A stretch of DNA of 64,000 nt from Enterobacter huaxiensis (GCF_003594935.2 NZ_CP043342.1:4526001-4590000); one strand, 5' to 3'; positions 15,659 through 24,958 are shown, counted from the first letter of the stretch. Notes: generated from the letters alone by a model not told the origin. A program made the numbers and translations.

Positions 15659-18079
15659 ATGTCCGGCTGGCCACGAATTTACTACAAATTACTTAATTTA
15701 CCATTAAGCGTCCTGGTAAAAAGTAAGTCTATCCCAGCAGAACCCGCGCTGGAATTAGGGCTCGATACGTCGCGCCCTATTATGTACGTTTTGCCTTATA
15801 ACTCTAAGGCAGACCTGTTGACGCTTCGCGCCCAGTGTCTGGCGCATGATTTACCCGACCCGCTTGAACCGCTGGAAGTCGATGGCACGCTGTTGCCACG
15901 CTACGTGTTTATCCACGGCGGGCCGCGCGTGTTCACCTATTACACGCCGAAAGAAGAGTCCATCAAGCTGTTCCATGACTACCTCGACCTGCACCGTAGC
16001 AATCCTGACCTGGATGTGCAGATGGTGCCGGTTTCCGTCATGTTTGGCCGCCGTCCGGGCCGCGAAAAGGGTGAAGAGAATCCACCGCTGCGCATGCTTA
16101 ACGGCATCCAGAAATTCTTCGCGGTCTCCTGGCTTGGGCGCGACAGCTTTGTGCGCTTCTCCCCTTCCGTCTCCCTTCGCCGCATGGCGGACGAGCACGG
16201 GACCGATAAGATCATTGCGCAAAAACTGGCTCGCGTAGCGCGTATGCACTTCGCACGCCAGCGCCTGGCGGCCGTTGGGCCACGCCTTCCGGCGCGTCAG
16301 GATCTGTTCAACAAGCTGCTGGCCTCCAAAGCGATTGCTCGCGCGGTTGAAGACGAAGCGCGCAGTAAAAAGATTTCCCACGAGAAAGCACAGCAGAACG
16401 CCATTGCGCTGATGGAAGAGATCGCCGCGAACTTCTCCTACGAGATGATTCGTCTGTCCGATCGTATCCTGAGTTTTACCTGGAACCGTCTCTATCAGGG
16501 GATTAACGTCCATAACGCCGAGCGCGTGCGCCAGCTGGCGCATGACGGCCACGAGATTGTGTATGTGCCCTGCCACCGCAGTCACATGGACTATCTGCTG
16601 CTCTCCTACGTGCTTTACCACCAGGGCCTGGTACCTCCGCACATTGCGGCGGGTATCAACCTGAACTTCTGGCCAGCGGGCCCGATTTTCCGCCGCCTGG
16701 GTGCGTTCTTTATTCGTCGTACCTTCAAGGGCAACAAGCTCTATTCCACCGTATTCCGTGAATATCTGGGCGAGCTGTTCAGCCGTGGATATTCCGTTGA
16801 GTACTTCGTGGAGGGGGGCCGTTCTCGTACCGGCCGTCTGCTCGATCCGAAGACCGGCACGCTGTCGATGACCATCCAGGCCATGCTGCGCGGCGGTACG
16901 CGTCCGATTACGCTTGTCCCTATCTACATTGGCTATGAGCACGTGATGGAAGTGGGCACCTACGCGAAAGAGCTGCGCGGTGCGACTAAAGAGAAAGAGA
17001 GCCTGCCGCAGATGCTGCGCGGGCTGAGCAAGCTGCGCAACCTTGGTCAGGGCTACGTAAACTTTGGCGAACCCATGCCGCTGATGACGTACCTGAACAA
17101 TCATGTCCCGGAGTGGCGTGAGTCTATCGATCCTATCGAAGCGGTGCGTCCGGCCTGGCTGACGCCAACGGTCAACGGCATTGCCGCTGAGCTGATGGTG
17201 CGAATTAACAACGCCGGTGCGGCCAACGCCATGAACCTGTGCTGTACCGCGCTGTTGGCCTCCCGCCAGCGTTCGCTGACCCGCGAGCAGCTGACCGAGC
17301 AGATCGACTGCTACCTGGACATTATGCGCAACGTACCGTATTCGGTTGATTCAACTGCGCCTTCTGCGACCGCCAGCGAGCTTATCGATCACGCGCTGCA
17401 GATGAACAAGTTCGAAGTCGAGAAAGACACTATCGGCGACATCATCATTCTGCCTCGCGAGCAGGCCGTGCTGATGACGTACTATCGTAACAACATCACG
17501 CACATGCTGATGCTGCCGTCGCTGATGGCGGCCATTATTACCCAGCATCGCCGTATTTCACGTCAGGAACTGCTGCGCCATCTCGAGGCCATCTACCCGA
17601 TGCTGAAAGCAGAGCTGTTCCTGCGCTGGAGTAAGGATGAGCTGGCGGTTGAGCTGGATAAAATGACGGAAGAGATGCGTCGTCAGGGGCTGATTACGCT
17701 GAACAATGACGAGCTACTCATCAATCCGTCACGCTCACGTACTTTGCAGCTGCTGGCAGCCGGTGCGCGTGAAACGCTGCAGCGCTACGCCATTACCTTC
17801 TGGCTGCTGAGTGCGAATCCGTCCATCAACCGCGGTACGCTGGAAAAAGAGAGCCGGACGCTGGCACAGCGCCTGTCTGTTCTGCACGGCATTAACGCAC
17901 CGGAGTTCTTCGACAAAGCGGTGTTCAGCTCGCTGGTTCTGACGCTGCGTGACGAAGGGTTTATCAGTGATACGGGTGATGCCGAGCCGGAAGAGACGCT
18001 GAAGATTTATCAGATGCTGGCCGAGCTGATTACCTCGGACGTGCGTTTGACGATTGAGAGCGCGACGCAGGACGAGTGA
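15659..18079 (+). CDS. plsB: Glycerol-3-phosphate acyltransferase
   Basis: PlsB transfers an acyl chain from acyl-ACP or acyl-CoA to sn-glycerol 3-phosphate, the first step of phospholipid synthesis, at the inner membrane. The 806-residue product (E. coli 807) begins MSGWPRIYYKLLNLPL. The catalytic HX4D block is CHRSHMDYLLLSY (about residues 304-316), followed by the acyltransferase blocks GAFFIRRTFKGNKLY, EYFVEGGRSRTGR and ITLVPIYIGYE. The frame is open upstream to 15596, but the ATG at 15659 matches the family. It is divergent from dgkA and ends just before a palindromic repeat and a terminator. Confidence 0.97.
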   Translation: MSGWPRIYYKLLNLPLSVLVKSKSIPAEPALELGLDTSRPIMYVLPYNSKADLLTLRAQCLAHDLPDPLEPLEVDGTLLPRYVFIHGGPRVFTYYTPKEESIKLFHDYLDLHRSNPDLDVQMVPVSVMFGRRPGREKGEENPPLRMLNGIQKFFAVSWLGRDSFVRFSPSVSLRRMADEHGTDKIIAQKLARVARMHFARQRLAAVGPRLPARQDLFNKLLASKAIARAVEDEARSKKISHEKAQQNAIALMEEIAANFSYEMIRLSDRILSFTWNRLYQGINVHNAERVRQLAHDGHEIVYVPCHRSHMDYLLLSYVLYHQGLVPPHIAAGINLNFWPAGPIFRRLGAFFIRRTFKGNKLYSTVFREYLGELFSRGYSVEYFVEGGRSRTGRLLDPKTGTLSMTIQAMLRGGTRPITLVPIYIGYEHVMEVGTYAKELRGATKEKESLPQMLRGLSKLRNLGQGYVNFGEPMPLMTYLNNHVPEWRESIDPIEAVRPAWLTPTVNGIAAELMVRINNAGAANAMNLCCTALLASRQRSLTREQLTEQIDCYLDIMRNVPYSVDSTAPSATASELIDHALQMNKFEVEKDTIGDIIILPREQAVLMTYYRNNITHMLMLPSLMAAIITQHRRISRQELLRHLEAIYPMLKAELFLRWSKDELAVELDKMTEEMRRQGLITLNNDELLINPSRSRTLQLLAAGARETLQRYAITFWLLSANPSINRGTLEKESRTLAQRLSVLHGINAPEFFDKAVFSSLVLTLRDEGFISDTGDAEPEETLKIYQMLAELITSDVRLTIESATQDE

Positions 18080-18087
18080 TGTCGTCA

Positions 18088-18128
18088 GCGGCCTGATGCC
18101 CTCCCCCACGGGGAGAGGGAGAAAACAA
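18088..18128. repeat. Dispersed palindromic repeat, shortened copy after plsB
   Basis: Shares the prefix GCGGCCTGATGCCCTC with the copies near 3454 and 45209, but the next bases are shortened so that CCCTCCCCC pairs across acg with GGGGAGAGGG. It lies 8 bases past the plsB stop. Confidence 0.8.
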
Positions 18129-18129
18129 A

Positions 18130-18151
18130 ACGGCAGCCATTCGGCTGCCGT
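18130..18151. terminator. Bidirectional terminator between plsB and ubiA
   Basis: Perfect stem ACGGCAGCC-attc-GGCTGCCGT. The minus side continues TTTGTTTTC for ubiA and the plus side ACTTTTAT for plsB, so it serves two convergent genes. Confidence 0.88.
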
Positions 18152-18155
18152 ACTT

Positions 18156-19025
18156 TTATGAAAAGTAACTCATCGCCAGCCCTAAAAACAGCACCAGGCC
18201 AACGTAGTTATTATTCAAAAACGCTTTAAAGCAGGCTTCACGCTCGCGCTTCGCAATCAGCTTCTGCTGATAGGCAAACAGCAACCCCGCCACCAGCACT
18301 GACCAGTAGAACTCCCAGTTCAGCCCGTTCAGGCGGCCAATCGCCACCATCAGCGCCAGCACTGCGACCTGCAAAATGCCGATAATCAGCTTGTCCTGAC
18401 GACCAAACAGGATCGCCGTCGACTTGATGCCAATCTTCAGGTCGTCGTCACGGTCAACCATGGCGTACTGCGTATCGTAGGCCACGGCCCAGAGAATATT
18501 GGCCAGGAACATCAGCCAGCAGCTGAGCGGGACAGACTCGCTAACCGCTGCAAACGCCATCGGAATCGACCAGCCGAATGCAGCCCCCAGCACCACCTGC
18601 GGCAGATGCGTATACCGCTTCATGAAGGGGTAGACCCAGGCCAGCGCCAGCGCGGCGACGGACAGCAGGATAGTCATGGTGTTGAGCGTTAACACCAGCA
18701 GGAATGAGAGCAATACCAGCACGATGAACAGGTTGCGTGCTTCTTTCTCCGTGACTTGCCCGCTGGGCAGAGGGCGGTTGGCGGTACGTTTTACGTGCCC
18801 GTCAAATTTCCGGTCGGCGTAATCATTGACCACGCAGCCCGCCGCGCGCATCAGCCAGACGCCCGCCACAAATACCGCGAGGATCCACAGGGGCGGTAGA
18901 CCCGGGGTCGCCACCCACAGCGCCCATAAGGTTGGCCACAGCAGCAGCAATGCCCCAATGGGTTTATCAGTACGCATTAAGCGGTGATAGGCCAGCAGCT
19001 TGTTCTGCGTAAGACTCCACTCCAT
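18156..19025 (-). CDS. ubiA: 4-hydroxybenzoate octaprenyltransferase
   Basis: UbiA attaches the octaprenyl chain to 4-hydroxybenzoate in ubiquinone synthesis, in the inner membrane. The 289-residue protein (E. coli 290) is strongly hydrophobic with about nine membrane helices. Its two Mg-diphosphate binding motifs are NDYADRKFDGHV (about residues 67-78) and DRDDDLKIGIKST (about 191-203). It starts 12 bases after the ubiC stop, so the two form one unit whose products act in sequence. Confidence 0.97.
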   Translation of the reverse strand: MEWSLTQNKLLAYHRLMRTDKPIGALLLLWPTLWALWVATPGLPPLWILAVFVAGVWLMRAAGCVVNDYADRKFDGHVKRTANRPLPSGQVTEKEARNLFIVLVLLSFLLVLTLNTMTILLSVAALALAWVYPFMKRYTHLPQVVLGAAFGWSIPMAFAAVSESVPLSCWLMFLANILWAVAYDTQYAMVDRDDDLKIGIKSTAILFGRQDKLIIGILQVAVLALMVAIGRLNGLNWEFYWSVLVAGLLFAYQQKLIAKREREACFKAFLNNNYVGLVLFLGLAMSYFS

Positions 19026-19037
19026 TTTCTCTTCCTC

Positions 19038-19535
19038 TTAGTACAACGGCGATGCCGGCAAAAAAAGCTCCGTCAGAATTAACGGCTTGCCGCTCAGGCG
19101 CAGGCGGGAACGGCGCCCCCACAGGTCGGCATCGCGACCAATTTCAATAAAATCACGGGTAAGTTCAGACGACGTGAACAGATACCGCCCCAGCGGCGTT
19201 TTTCCGAGGCGCTGCAGCGCCAGTTCCGGCCCGGACAGGGTGGATTCGGGCACGACCGTACGCCCGGCAAGCCACGGCTCACCGTCAGCACACAGTAAAA
19301 TTTCACGCAGCCAGTAGCGTTCTTCTTGCGGTAACAGCGGCAGTTCACTGGCGATGTCAGCGGCAGAGACAAACCCTTCCTGAATCATCGTCACCGTGAC
19401 CGTTTTGCCCTGTTGCTCAAAACGTTTCGTCATGGAATCTTCCAGCAGCAACCAGTCCAGTTGCTCCGGGTCAAGCGCGGGTATTTGGTCAAAATAGCGC
19501 AGCGCACGCAGTTGCGTTAGCGCAGGGTGTGACAT
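19038..19535 (-). CDS. ubiC: Chorismate pyruvate-lyase
   Basis: UbiC converts chorismate to 4-hydroxybenzoate and pyruvate, the first committed step of ubiquinone synthesis, in the cytoplasm. The protein is 165 residues, the same as E. coli. The active-site arginine is in YWLREILLCADGEPW (about residues 73-87) and the glutamate in LILTELFLPASPLY at the C-terminus. It is first in the ubiCA unit; the product is passed to UbiA. Confidence 0.96.
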   Translation of the reverse strand: MSHPALTQLRALRYFDQIPALDPEQLDWLLLEDSMTKRFEQQGKTVTVTMIQEGFVSAADIASELPLLPQEERYWLREILLCADGEPWLAGRTVVPESTLSGPELALQRLGKTPLGRYLFTSSELTRDFIEIGRDADLWGRRSRLRLSGKPLILTELFLPASPLY

Positions 19536-19650
19536 GCCAGACTCTCCGATACATAACGTAATGGCATTGTATCGCAGAAAAGAGGATTCAGGGCGGCCAA
19601 ACGCTATTTAGCGATCACTATCGCAACAATGGCGCAACAGCGCGGCGGCA

Positions 19651-19681
19651 CAAAAAAAAGTGCGCCCACTCGGGCGCACTA
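19651..19681 (-). terminator. Terminator of the malK-lamB-malM operon
   Basis: Minus-strand stem AGTGCGCCC-gagt-GGGCGCACT followed by TTTTTTTTG, about 32 bases past the malM stop. Confidence 0.92.
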
Positions 19682-19712
19682 AAACGAACAAATCAGCACT
19701 GCGGGGAGACGG

Positions 19713-20666
19713 TCACCCCTTGCCTTTTACACTGCTGATAAAGGTGGAACGGGCAGTGGTTGAACCTAAACGCTCGGCTTCATCAAGCAGTTTCAGCGCT
19801 TTGTCGACGTCGCCGCGCTTCACGGCCTGCTTAATGGCGTTGTTGAAATAGGTTTCGGTATCGTTCAATACAGGTTCGGACGGCTTCGCCGGGGCTGGAG
19901 CTGCAGTGGCTGCAGGTGCAGCTGCCGTAGCAACTGGGGCGGCGTAGGCCGGTGCCGCTGTGTTACCCACGGTAACAGGGCCCGGGCCAGAAGAGCCAAA
20001 CAGTGGGCCAACCAGTACGCTGGAGGCACTGTTGGTTGAAACTTTCAGCTTAACCAGACCATTGGTGGTATGACGGGCAAGCGGATCTGGAATATCCGGA
20101 ACGGAGTTTCCCGTGCCTTTGGCGTAGGCTTTAGCGGGATCAACCAGCTTTGTCGTCTGCTGCAAATCTTTCTCAGTGGTGAAGACCAGAACATAAATCT
20201 TCTGCTGCCCTAACGCTGGCGTCAGGCGCATGACGCCCTGCAGGCGGTCAGCGCTCATTACGCCCGGTTCCTGATAGCTAAAGTAGCTGCTCGGGAAGAA
20301 AGCCGATGGCGTCAGGTTTTGGTCCAGAATCAGCACGTTCGGCGCAAAGACGCTGGTTTGCTTGTCCACTTCGCTGGTGAGCGTCAAGGTCAGTTCGCCG
20401 ATATTCGCCGGGACGCTGTAGGCGGCAACCGGGCCGGTTATTCCCGGAACGTTCAGCTGTTGGCCGCCCGTGGAAAGCTGGGTTGATTGAGTTTTAGATT
20501 GATCTACCGGCGTCCAGGTCAGCTGCTGAAGCGCCGCGGCCGGAATAGACGGCGCAGCGCTGGTATTTTGTGGCACGAAATTGACGTCTGCAAAGGTGAT
20601 GGCCGGAGCACTAGCCAGCAGCCCCGCAGAGAGGCACAGCGCGACGAGACTTTTCTTCATTTTCAT
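19713..20666 (-). CDS. malM: Periplasmic maltose operon protein MalM
   Basis: MalM is the last gene of the malK-lamB-malM operon; it is exported to the periplasm and its exact role is unknown. The 317-residue protein starts MKMKKSLVALCLSAGLLASA, a signal peptide, with AGAGG upstream of the ATG at 20666; a longer frame to 20693 lacks support. It is about 11 residues longer than E. coli MalM (306) because the Ala/Pro-rich linker near residues 235-265 is expanded. The C-terminal helical part, with KALKLLDEAERLGSTTARS, is well conserved. Confidence 0.93.
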   Translation of the reverse strand: MKMKKSLVALCLSAGLLASAPAITFADVNFVPQNTSAAPSIPAAALQQLTWTPVDQSKTQSTQLSTGGQQLNVPGITGPVAAYSVPANIGELTLTLTSEVDKQTSVFAPNVLILDQNLTPSAFFPSSYFSYQEPGVMSADRLQGVMRLTPALGQQKIYVLVFTTEKDLQQTTKLVDPAKAYAKGTGNSVPDIPDPLARHTTNGLVKLKVSTNSASSVLVGPLFGSSGPGPVTVGNTAAPAYAAPVATAAAPAATAAPAPAKPSEPVLNDTETYFNNAIKQAVKRGDVDKALKLLDEAERLGSTTARSTFISSVKGKG

Positions 20667-20726
20667 TGTTATTACCTCTGATAGCGTGAGCACTGCGGTG
20701 GCCAGGCAATAGCGCGCAGCACCCTA

Positions 20727-20757
20727 AGGAGAGAGGGGCTCACGCCCCTCTTTTTAG
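20727..20757. promoter_or_regulatory. Hairpin in the lamB-malM gap
   Basis: GAGGGGC-tcac-GCCCCTC followed by TTTTTAGG on the plus strand. On the minus (operon) strand the stem is preceded by A residues and lacks a T tract, so it is not a simple lamB terminator. It may stabilise the lamB 3' end after processing. The K-12 lamB-malM gap is also known for palindromic sequence. Confidence 0.5.
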
Positions 20758-20780
20758 GTCATTACGTCAGGTCTATCGTA

Positions 20781-22088
20781 TTACCACCAGATTTCCATCT
20801 GGGCACCGAAGGTCCACTCATCGGAGTCGCCGCGGCTGAAGGTTTTCGCGGACGTGTCGCTATACGCTACGCCAGAGGTGTAGCCGGTATCGCCGTTGTT
20901 TGCATAGCCCCATTTCTCATCCCACTTCGCGTAGGTTGCGAAGACACGGATAGCAGGACGAGACCAGATGCTGTCGCCAGCCTGCCATTGCTGTGCCAGA
21001 GTGATCTTGTACTGGCTGTTTTTCTCGTCAGTTTTCTGTGATTTGACGTTGTCGTAGCCCACTTCCAGCAAGGTGCTCATGATTGGCGTCCATTTGTACA
21101 TAGGACGAACGCCTACCGTCCACCACTCGGTACCGTTGTTGTTGTCACGATCGATGTTCTGGTACATACCGACATACATCAGGTCCCAGCTGTCTGCCAG
21201 GGTAATTGCACCGTGGTCCAGTACGCGCCACATGGAACCGTCGTTATCAACGCTACCACCTTGTGGGATACCTTTGCCGTTAGAGGTCATAGAGTCCGTA
21301 CCATACTGCAGAACGAACTTGTTGAAGCCTTTTAACATGCTCTGGGTGTGCTCAGCGGTGAACAACCATCCATCTTTTGAAGCGCCTGGCTGCAGGTAGT
21401 AGTCGTCAGGAATGTTGGTGTGACCATAGTCAACGCCCAGCTCCAGCGTACCGCCTGGGTTAGTTTCCAGACCGGCTAAACGGACGTCGAAGACATCGTT
21501 TGGCACGACGTTGTCGTAAATACGGTCGCCGTTCGCATCACGATCGGCAAACGTGGCAGAACCACCGGCTTCAGAGGAACGGGTTGCTGCCAGAGACAGT
21601 TTACCGAAGCCCAGATCGATGTTTTCGATACCCGCACCAGGACCAGAAATATCCCAGTAGTAGAAGTCGATCATGTGGACGTCATGACGCTGATAGAAGC
21701 GCTTACCGGCCCAGATAGTGGAGCCTGGCAGCCATTCAATCAGATTTTTACCCTGCACGTTAGCTTCACGGAAGGCCGGGCTGGTGGATTCCCAGTCATT
21801 CTGCTGAGAAACGGAATACGCTACGTTGGTGTCGAAATAGAAGCTTTTGTCGCCTTCTTTCCACACTTCCTGTCCCAGCTTCAGCTCGGCGTAGGTTTCA
21901 CATTCGTTACCGAGACGGTATTTACTTTGTGCACCTGTTGCCTGGAAACATTGTTGCTCACCGCCACTCCCGGTCCAGCCAATGCCGGAACGAGCATAAC
22001 CTTTAAAGTCCACGGCACCCGCCTGGGCAGACAGGATGCCTGCCGCAATGGCGATTGCCAGTGGGACTTGTTTGCGCAGAGTAATCAT
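20781..22088 (-). CDS. lamB: Maltoporin
   Basis: LamB is the outer-membrane trimeric porin that lets maltose and maltodextrins enter the periplasm, and the lambda receptor in E. coli. The 435-residue precursor starts MITLRKQVPLAIAIAAG with signal cleavage after AGA, giving mature VDFKGYARSGIGW. The 18-stranded barrel is recognisable along its length and ends in TFGAQMEIWW. Surface loops differ from E. coli (for example FADRDANGDRIYDN and the region before FSRGDSDEW), as expected under phage selection. The ATG at 22088 has AGGAGATAG before it. It lies between malK and malM. Confidence 0.97.
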   Translation of the reverse strand: MITLRKQVPLAIAIAAGILSAQAGAVDFKGYARSGIGWTGSGGEQQCFQATGAQSKYRLGNECETYAELKLGQEVWKEGDKSFYFDTNVAYSVSQQNDWESTSPAFREANVQGKNLIEWLPGSTIWAGKRFYQRHDVHMIDFYYWDISGPGAGIENIDLGFGKLSLAATRSSEAGGSATFADRDANGDRIYDNVVPNDVFDVRLAGLETNPGGTLELGVDYGHTNIPDDYYLQPGASKDGWLFTAEHTQSMLKGFNKFVLQYGTDSMTSNGKGIPQGGSVDNDGSMWRVLDHGAITLADSWDLMYVGMYQNIDRDNNNGTEWWTVGVRPMYKWTPIMSTLLEVGYDNVKSQKTDEKNSQYKITLAQQWQAGDSIWSRPAIRVFATYAKWDEKWGYANNGDTGYTSGVAYSDTSAKTFSRGDSDEWTFGAQMEIWW

Positions 22089-22162
22089 TATTCTATCTCC
22101 TGAGATCATTGCTTTTCTTTGAACACTTCACCTGTCGGCTTCGTGTCTTCTTTTGGGATTGC

Positions 22163-23272
22163 TTAAACGCCTGGCTCTTTGTGCAGCCGACGACATGCAG
22201 TGCCATCCTCACGGAACAGATGACAGCGCTCTGGCGGCAAACCGATAGCGAATGTGGCACCCTCTTCTACCAACACCACGTCATTCTGGCGGTAGACCAG
22301 GTTCTGACGGATGGCGGGGATCTGGATATGAATCTGTGTTTCGTGACCAAGCTGTTCGACGACCTGAACGATACCTTCCAGCGTCACATCCGCGATGTGG
22401 CTAGGCAGTAGATGTTCAGGGCGAATACCCAGGGACATGTTTGCCCCGACCTGTACGTTGGCGCTGTCGACCGGCAGCCAAATCTGCTGACGGTTTGGCA
22501 GCTCCACCTGTACCTGTTCAATGGCTGTCGCGGTCACTTTGACGGGCAGGAAGTTCATCTTTGGCGAGCCAATAAAGCCCGCAACAAAGCGGTCTGCCGG
22601 GTAGTGATACAGCTCCAGCGGTTTACCCACCTGCGCCACGCGGCCGGCATCCAGCACCACAATCTTGTCGGCTAGCGTCATGGCTTCAACCTGATCGTGG
22701 GTGACGTAAATCATCGTGCGGCCAAGACGCTTGTGCAGACGGGAGATTTCAATACGCATCTGAACGCGCAGGGCGGCGTCCAGGTTAGAAAGGGGTTCAT
22801 CGAGCAGGAACACGCGCGGTTCCGCCACCAGCGTACGGCCAATTGCCACGCGCTGACGCTGACCACCGGAAAGCGCTTTGGGCTTACGCTCCAGCAGGTG
22901 AGCCAGCTGTAACACTTCCGCCACCTGAGTGACGCGTTGGTTAATCACCTCTTTCTTCGCACCGGCCAGCTTCAGGCCAAAGGACATATTCTCAGCAACG
23001 GACAGGTGGGGATAAAGCGCATAAGACTGGAACACCATGCCGACGCCACGTTCGGCAGGCGGAATGTCGTTCATGCGGGTATCACCAATGAATAAATCAC
23101 CGCTGGTGATAGTTTCAAGACCGGCAATCATACGCAGCAGAGTAGATTTACCACAGCCAGATGGGCCAACAAACACCACGAATTCGCCTTCAGTGATGTC
23201 CAGATTGATGTCTTTTGACACCACTACGTCGCCCCAGGCTTTCGTTACATTACGCAGCTGTACGCTCGCCAT
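22163..23272 (-). CDS. malK: Maltose/maltodextrin ABC transporter ATPase
   Basis: MalK dimerises on the MalFG channel and hydrolyses ATP; its C-terminal regulatory domain also holds MalT inactive and binds EIIA-Glc. The 369-residue protein has Walker A GPSGCGKST (about residues 36-44), signature LSGGQRQRVAIGR (about 134-146), Walker B VFLLDEPLSNLDA and switch histidine VTHDQVEAMTLAD. The C-terminal OB-like domain starts near 240. E. coli MalK is 371. It is divergent from malE across a 370-base control region and leads malK-lamB-malM. Confidence 0.97.
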   Translation of the reverse strand: MASVQLRNVTKAWGDVVVSKDINLDITEGEFVVFVGPSGCGKSTLLRMIAGLETITSGDLFIGDTRMNDIPPAERGVGMVFQSYALYPHLSVAENMSFGLKLAGAKKEVINQRVTQVAEVLQLAHLLERKPKALSGGQRQRVAIGRTLVAEPRVFLLDEPLSNLDAALRVQMRIEISRLHKRLGRTMIYVTHDQVEAMTLADKIVVLDAGRVAQVGKPLELYHYPADRFVAGFIGSPKMNFLPVKVTATAIEQVQVELPNRQQIWLPVDSANVQVGANMSLGIRPEHLLPSHIADVTLEGIVQVVEQLGHETQIHIQIPAIRQNLVYRQNDVVLVEEGATFAIGLPPERCHLFREDGTACRRLHKEPGV

Positions 23273-23375
23273 GCCCTTCTCCCTTCGTTACAACCTGTCA
23301 CCGACAGAAACATTCAAGATAAGTTCACTATGGGGTATCCATTACTTTCGTGAATCCTCCACCCCCCGGCTTTTT

Positions 23376-23570
23376 AATGGGGGAGGAGGTGGGAGGATGA
23401 GAGAACGGGCTCTGCGACCGCGGCTGGGGGGCGAAGGTGAAAATCGTGAAGCCACCTGCAAAATTCGGTGGGGTTTTATGTGCGCCAGCACTCATAACTT
23501 AAATTTATGCAACCGGGATCACATAAACGGGGGGTGGGGCGTAGGGGCTGGGAGGATGGAAAGAGGATGT
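23376..23570. promoter_or_regulatory. MalT-dependent control region between malK and malE
   Basis: The 370-base gap between the divergent malK and malE starts holds several MalT-box-like sequences (core GGGGAGGA or GGAGGATG): GGGGAGGAGG near 23380, GGGAGGATG near 23391, and GGGAGGATGG with AGAGGATG near 23550-23570, close to malE. The layout resembles the E. coli shared control region with MalT arrays at each end and CRP sites between; a partial CRP-like half site (GATCACATAA) is near 23517. Individual sites are by eye only. Confidence 0.75.
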
Positions 23571-23642
23571 CAAATAAGGAGACTGAGTCACGTTGAACCA
23601 CCTCATGTATCCACGAGCACATCACCAAAAAGGATGGCAGAT

Positions 23643-24833
23643 ATGAAGATCAAGACTGGCGCACGCGTTTTCGCATTGTCCGCCCTGGCAGCAATGATGA
23701 TTTCCGCACCGGCTCTCGCCAAAATTGAAGAAGGTAAGCTGGTTATCTGGATTAACGGCGACAAGGGCTATAACGGCCTGGCCGAAGTGGGTAAAAAATT
23801 CGAGAAAGATACAGGCATCAAAGTCACCATCGAACACCCGGACAAGCTGGAAGAGAAATTCCCGCAGGTCGCGGCAACCGGTGATGGCCCGGATATCATC
23901 TTCTGGGCGCACGACCGTTTCGGCGGCTACGCGCAGTCTGGCCTGCTGGCTGAAGTGACGCCAGACAAAGCCTTCCAGGACAAACTCTTCCCGTTCACCT
24001 GGGACGCCGTTCGCTATAACGGCAAGCTGATCGCTTACCCAATCGCCGTTGAAGCGCTGTCACTGATTTACAACAAAGACCTGGTACCAAACCCGCCGAA
24101 GACCTGGGAAGAGATCCCAGCCCTGGATAAAGAGCTGAAGGCGAAAGGTAAATCAGCCCTGATGTTCAACCTGCAGGAACCGTACTTCACCTGGCCGCTG
24201 ATTGCTGCCGACGGCGGCTACGCGTTCAAGTTTGAAAACGGCAAGTATGACGTGAAAGACGTGGGCGTGGACAACGCTGGCGCGAAAGCGGGCCTGACCT
24301 TCCTGGTTGACCTGATTAAGAACAAACACATGAACGCGGATACCGACTACTCCATCGCGGAAGCGGCGTTCAACAAAGGCGAAACCGCGATGACCATCAA
24401 CGGTCCGTGGGCCTGGACCAACATCGACAAGAGCAAAATCAACTATGGCGTGACGCTGCTGCCTACCTTTAACGGCAAGCCGTCTAAACCGTTCGTTGGC
24501 GTGCTGAGCGCGGGCATCAACGCCGCCAGCCCGAACAAAGAGCTGGCAAAAGAGTTCCTGGAAAACTACCTGCTGACCGATCAGGGTCTGGATGAAGTGA
24601 ACAAGGACAAGCCGCTGGGTGCCGTTGCGCTGAAATCCTTCCAGGATCAGCTGGCGAAAGACCCACGCATCGCGGCCACCATGGATAACGCCCAGAAAGG
24701 CGAAATCATGCCGAACATCCCACAGATGGCCGCGTTCTGGTACGCCACCCGTACTGCGGTTATCAACGCTGCAAGCGGTCGTCAGACCGTCGATGCCGCG
24801 CTGAAAGATGCTCAGGGCCGTATTACTAAGTAA
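23643..24833 (+). CDS. malE: Maltose/maltodextrin-binding periplasmic protein
   Basis: MalE captures maltose and maltodextrins in the periplasm and delivers them to MalFGK2. The 396-residue precursor equals E. coli in length, with signal peptide MKIKTGARVFALSALAAM ending PALA, and mature start KIEEGKLVIWINGDKGYNG. Ligand-contact segments such as WAHDRFGGYAQSG, NGPWAWTN and PQMAAFWYATRTA are present. The frame is open far upstream, but the ATG at 23643 with AAGGA upstream is the family start. It is first gene of malEFG, followed by a repeat-filled gap before malF. Confidence 0.98.
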   Translation: MKIKTGARVFALSALAAMMISAPALAKIEEGKLVIWINGDKGYNGLAEVGKKFEKDTGIKVTIEHPDKLEEKFPQVAATGDGPDIIFWAHDRFGGYAQSGLLAEVTPDKAFQDKLFPFTWDAVRYNGKLIAYPIAVEALSLIYNKDLVPNPPKTWEEIPALDKELKAKGKSALMFNLQEPYFTWPLIAADGGYAFKFENGKYDVKDVGVDNAGAKAGLTFLVDLIKNKHMNADTDYSIAEAAFNKGETAMTINGPWAWTNIDKSKINYGVTLLPTFNGKPSKPFVGVLSAGINAASPNKELAKEFLENYLLTDQGLDEVNKDKPLGAVALKSFQDQLAKDPRIAATMDNAQKGEIMPNIPQMAAFWYATRTAVINAASGRQTVDAALKDAQGRITK

Positions 24834-24842
24834 TGCCGTAGT

Positions 24843-24930
24843 CCCCTCTCCCTCTGGGAGAGGGTTAGGGTGAGGGTTGTCGCTATCCGCACGCCCTCAC
24901 CCCGGCCCTCTCCCCCAGGAGAGGTAGAAA
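24843..24930. repeat. Inverted pair of palindromic repeats in the malE-malF gap
   Basis: Two copies face each other: CCCCTCTCCC-tct-GGGAGAGGG then TTAGGGTGAGGG at 24843-24876, and GCCCTCACCCC then CCCTCTCCC with GGAGAGG at 24893-24930. They fill most of the 125-base malE-malF gap. In E. coli this gap carries REP palindromes that protect malE mRNA and favour high MalE over MalF; a different repeat family holds the same place here. Confidence 0.9.
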
Positions 24931-24958
24931 AGATCAAACGTTGTAGAGGAAGAACCCC

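Noticed and set aside
15851..17104. 417-codon open frame antisense to plsB
   Set aside because: Shadow frame; plsB is full length and conserved on the other strand.
23037..23642. N-terminal extension of MalE by about 200 residues
   Set aside because: The extension covers the MalT control region and lacks coding character; the true signal peptide starts at 23643.
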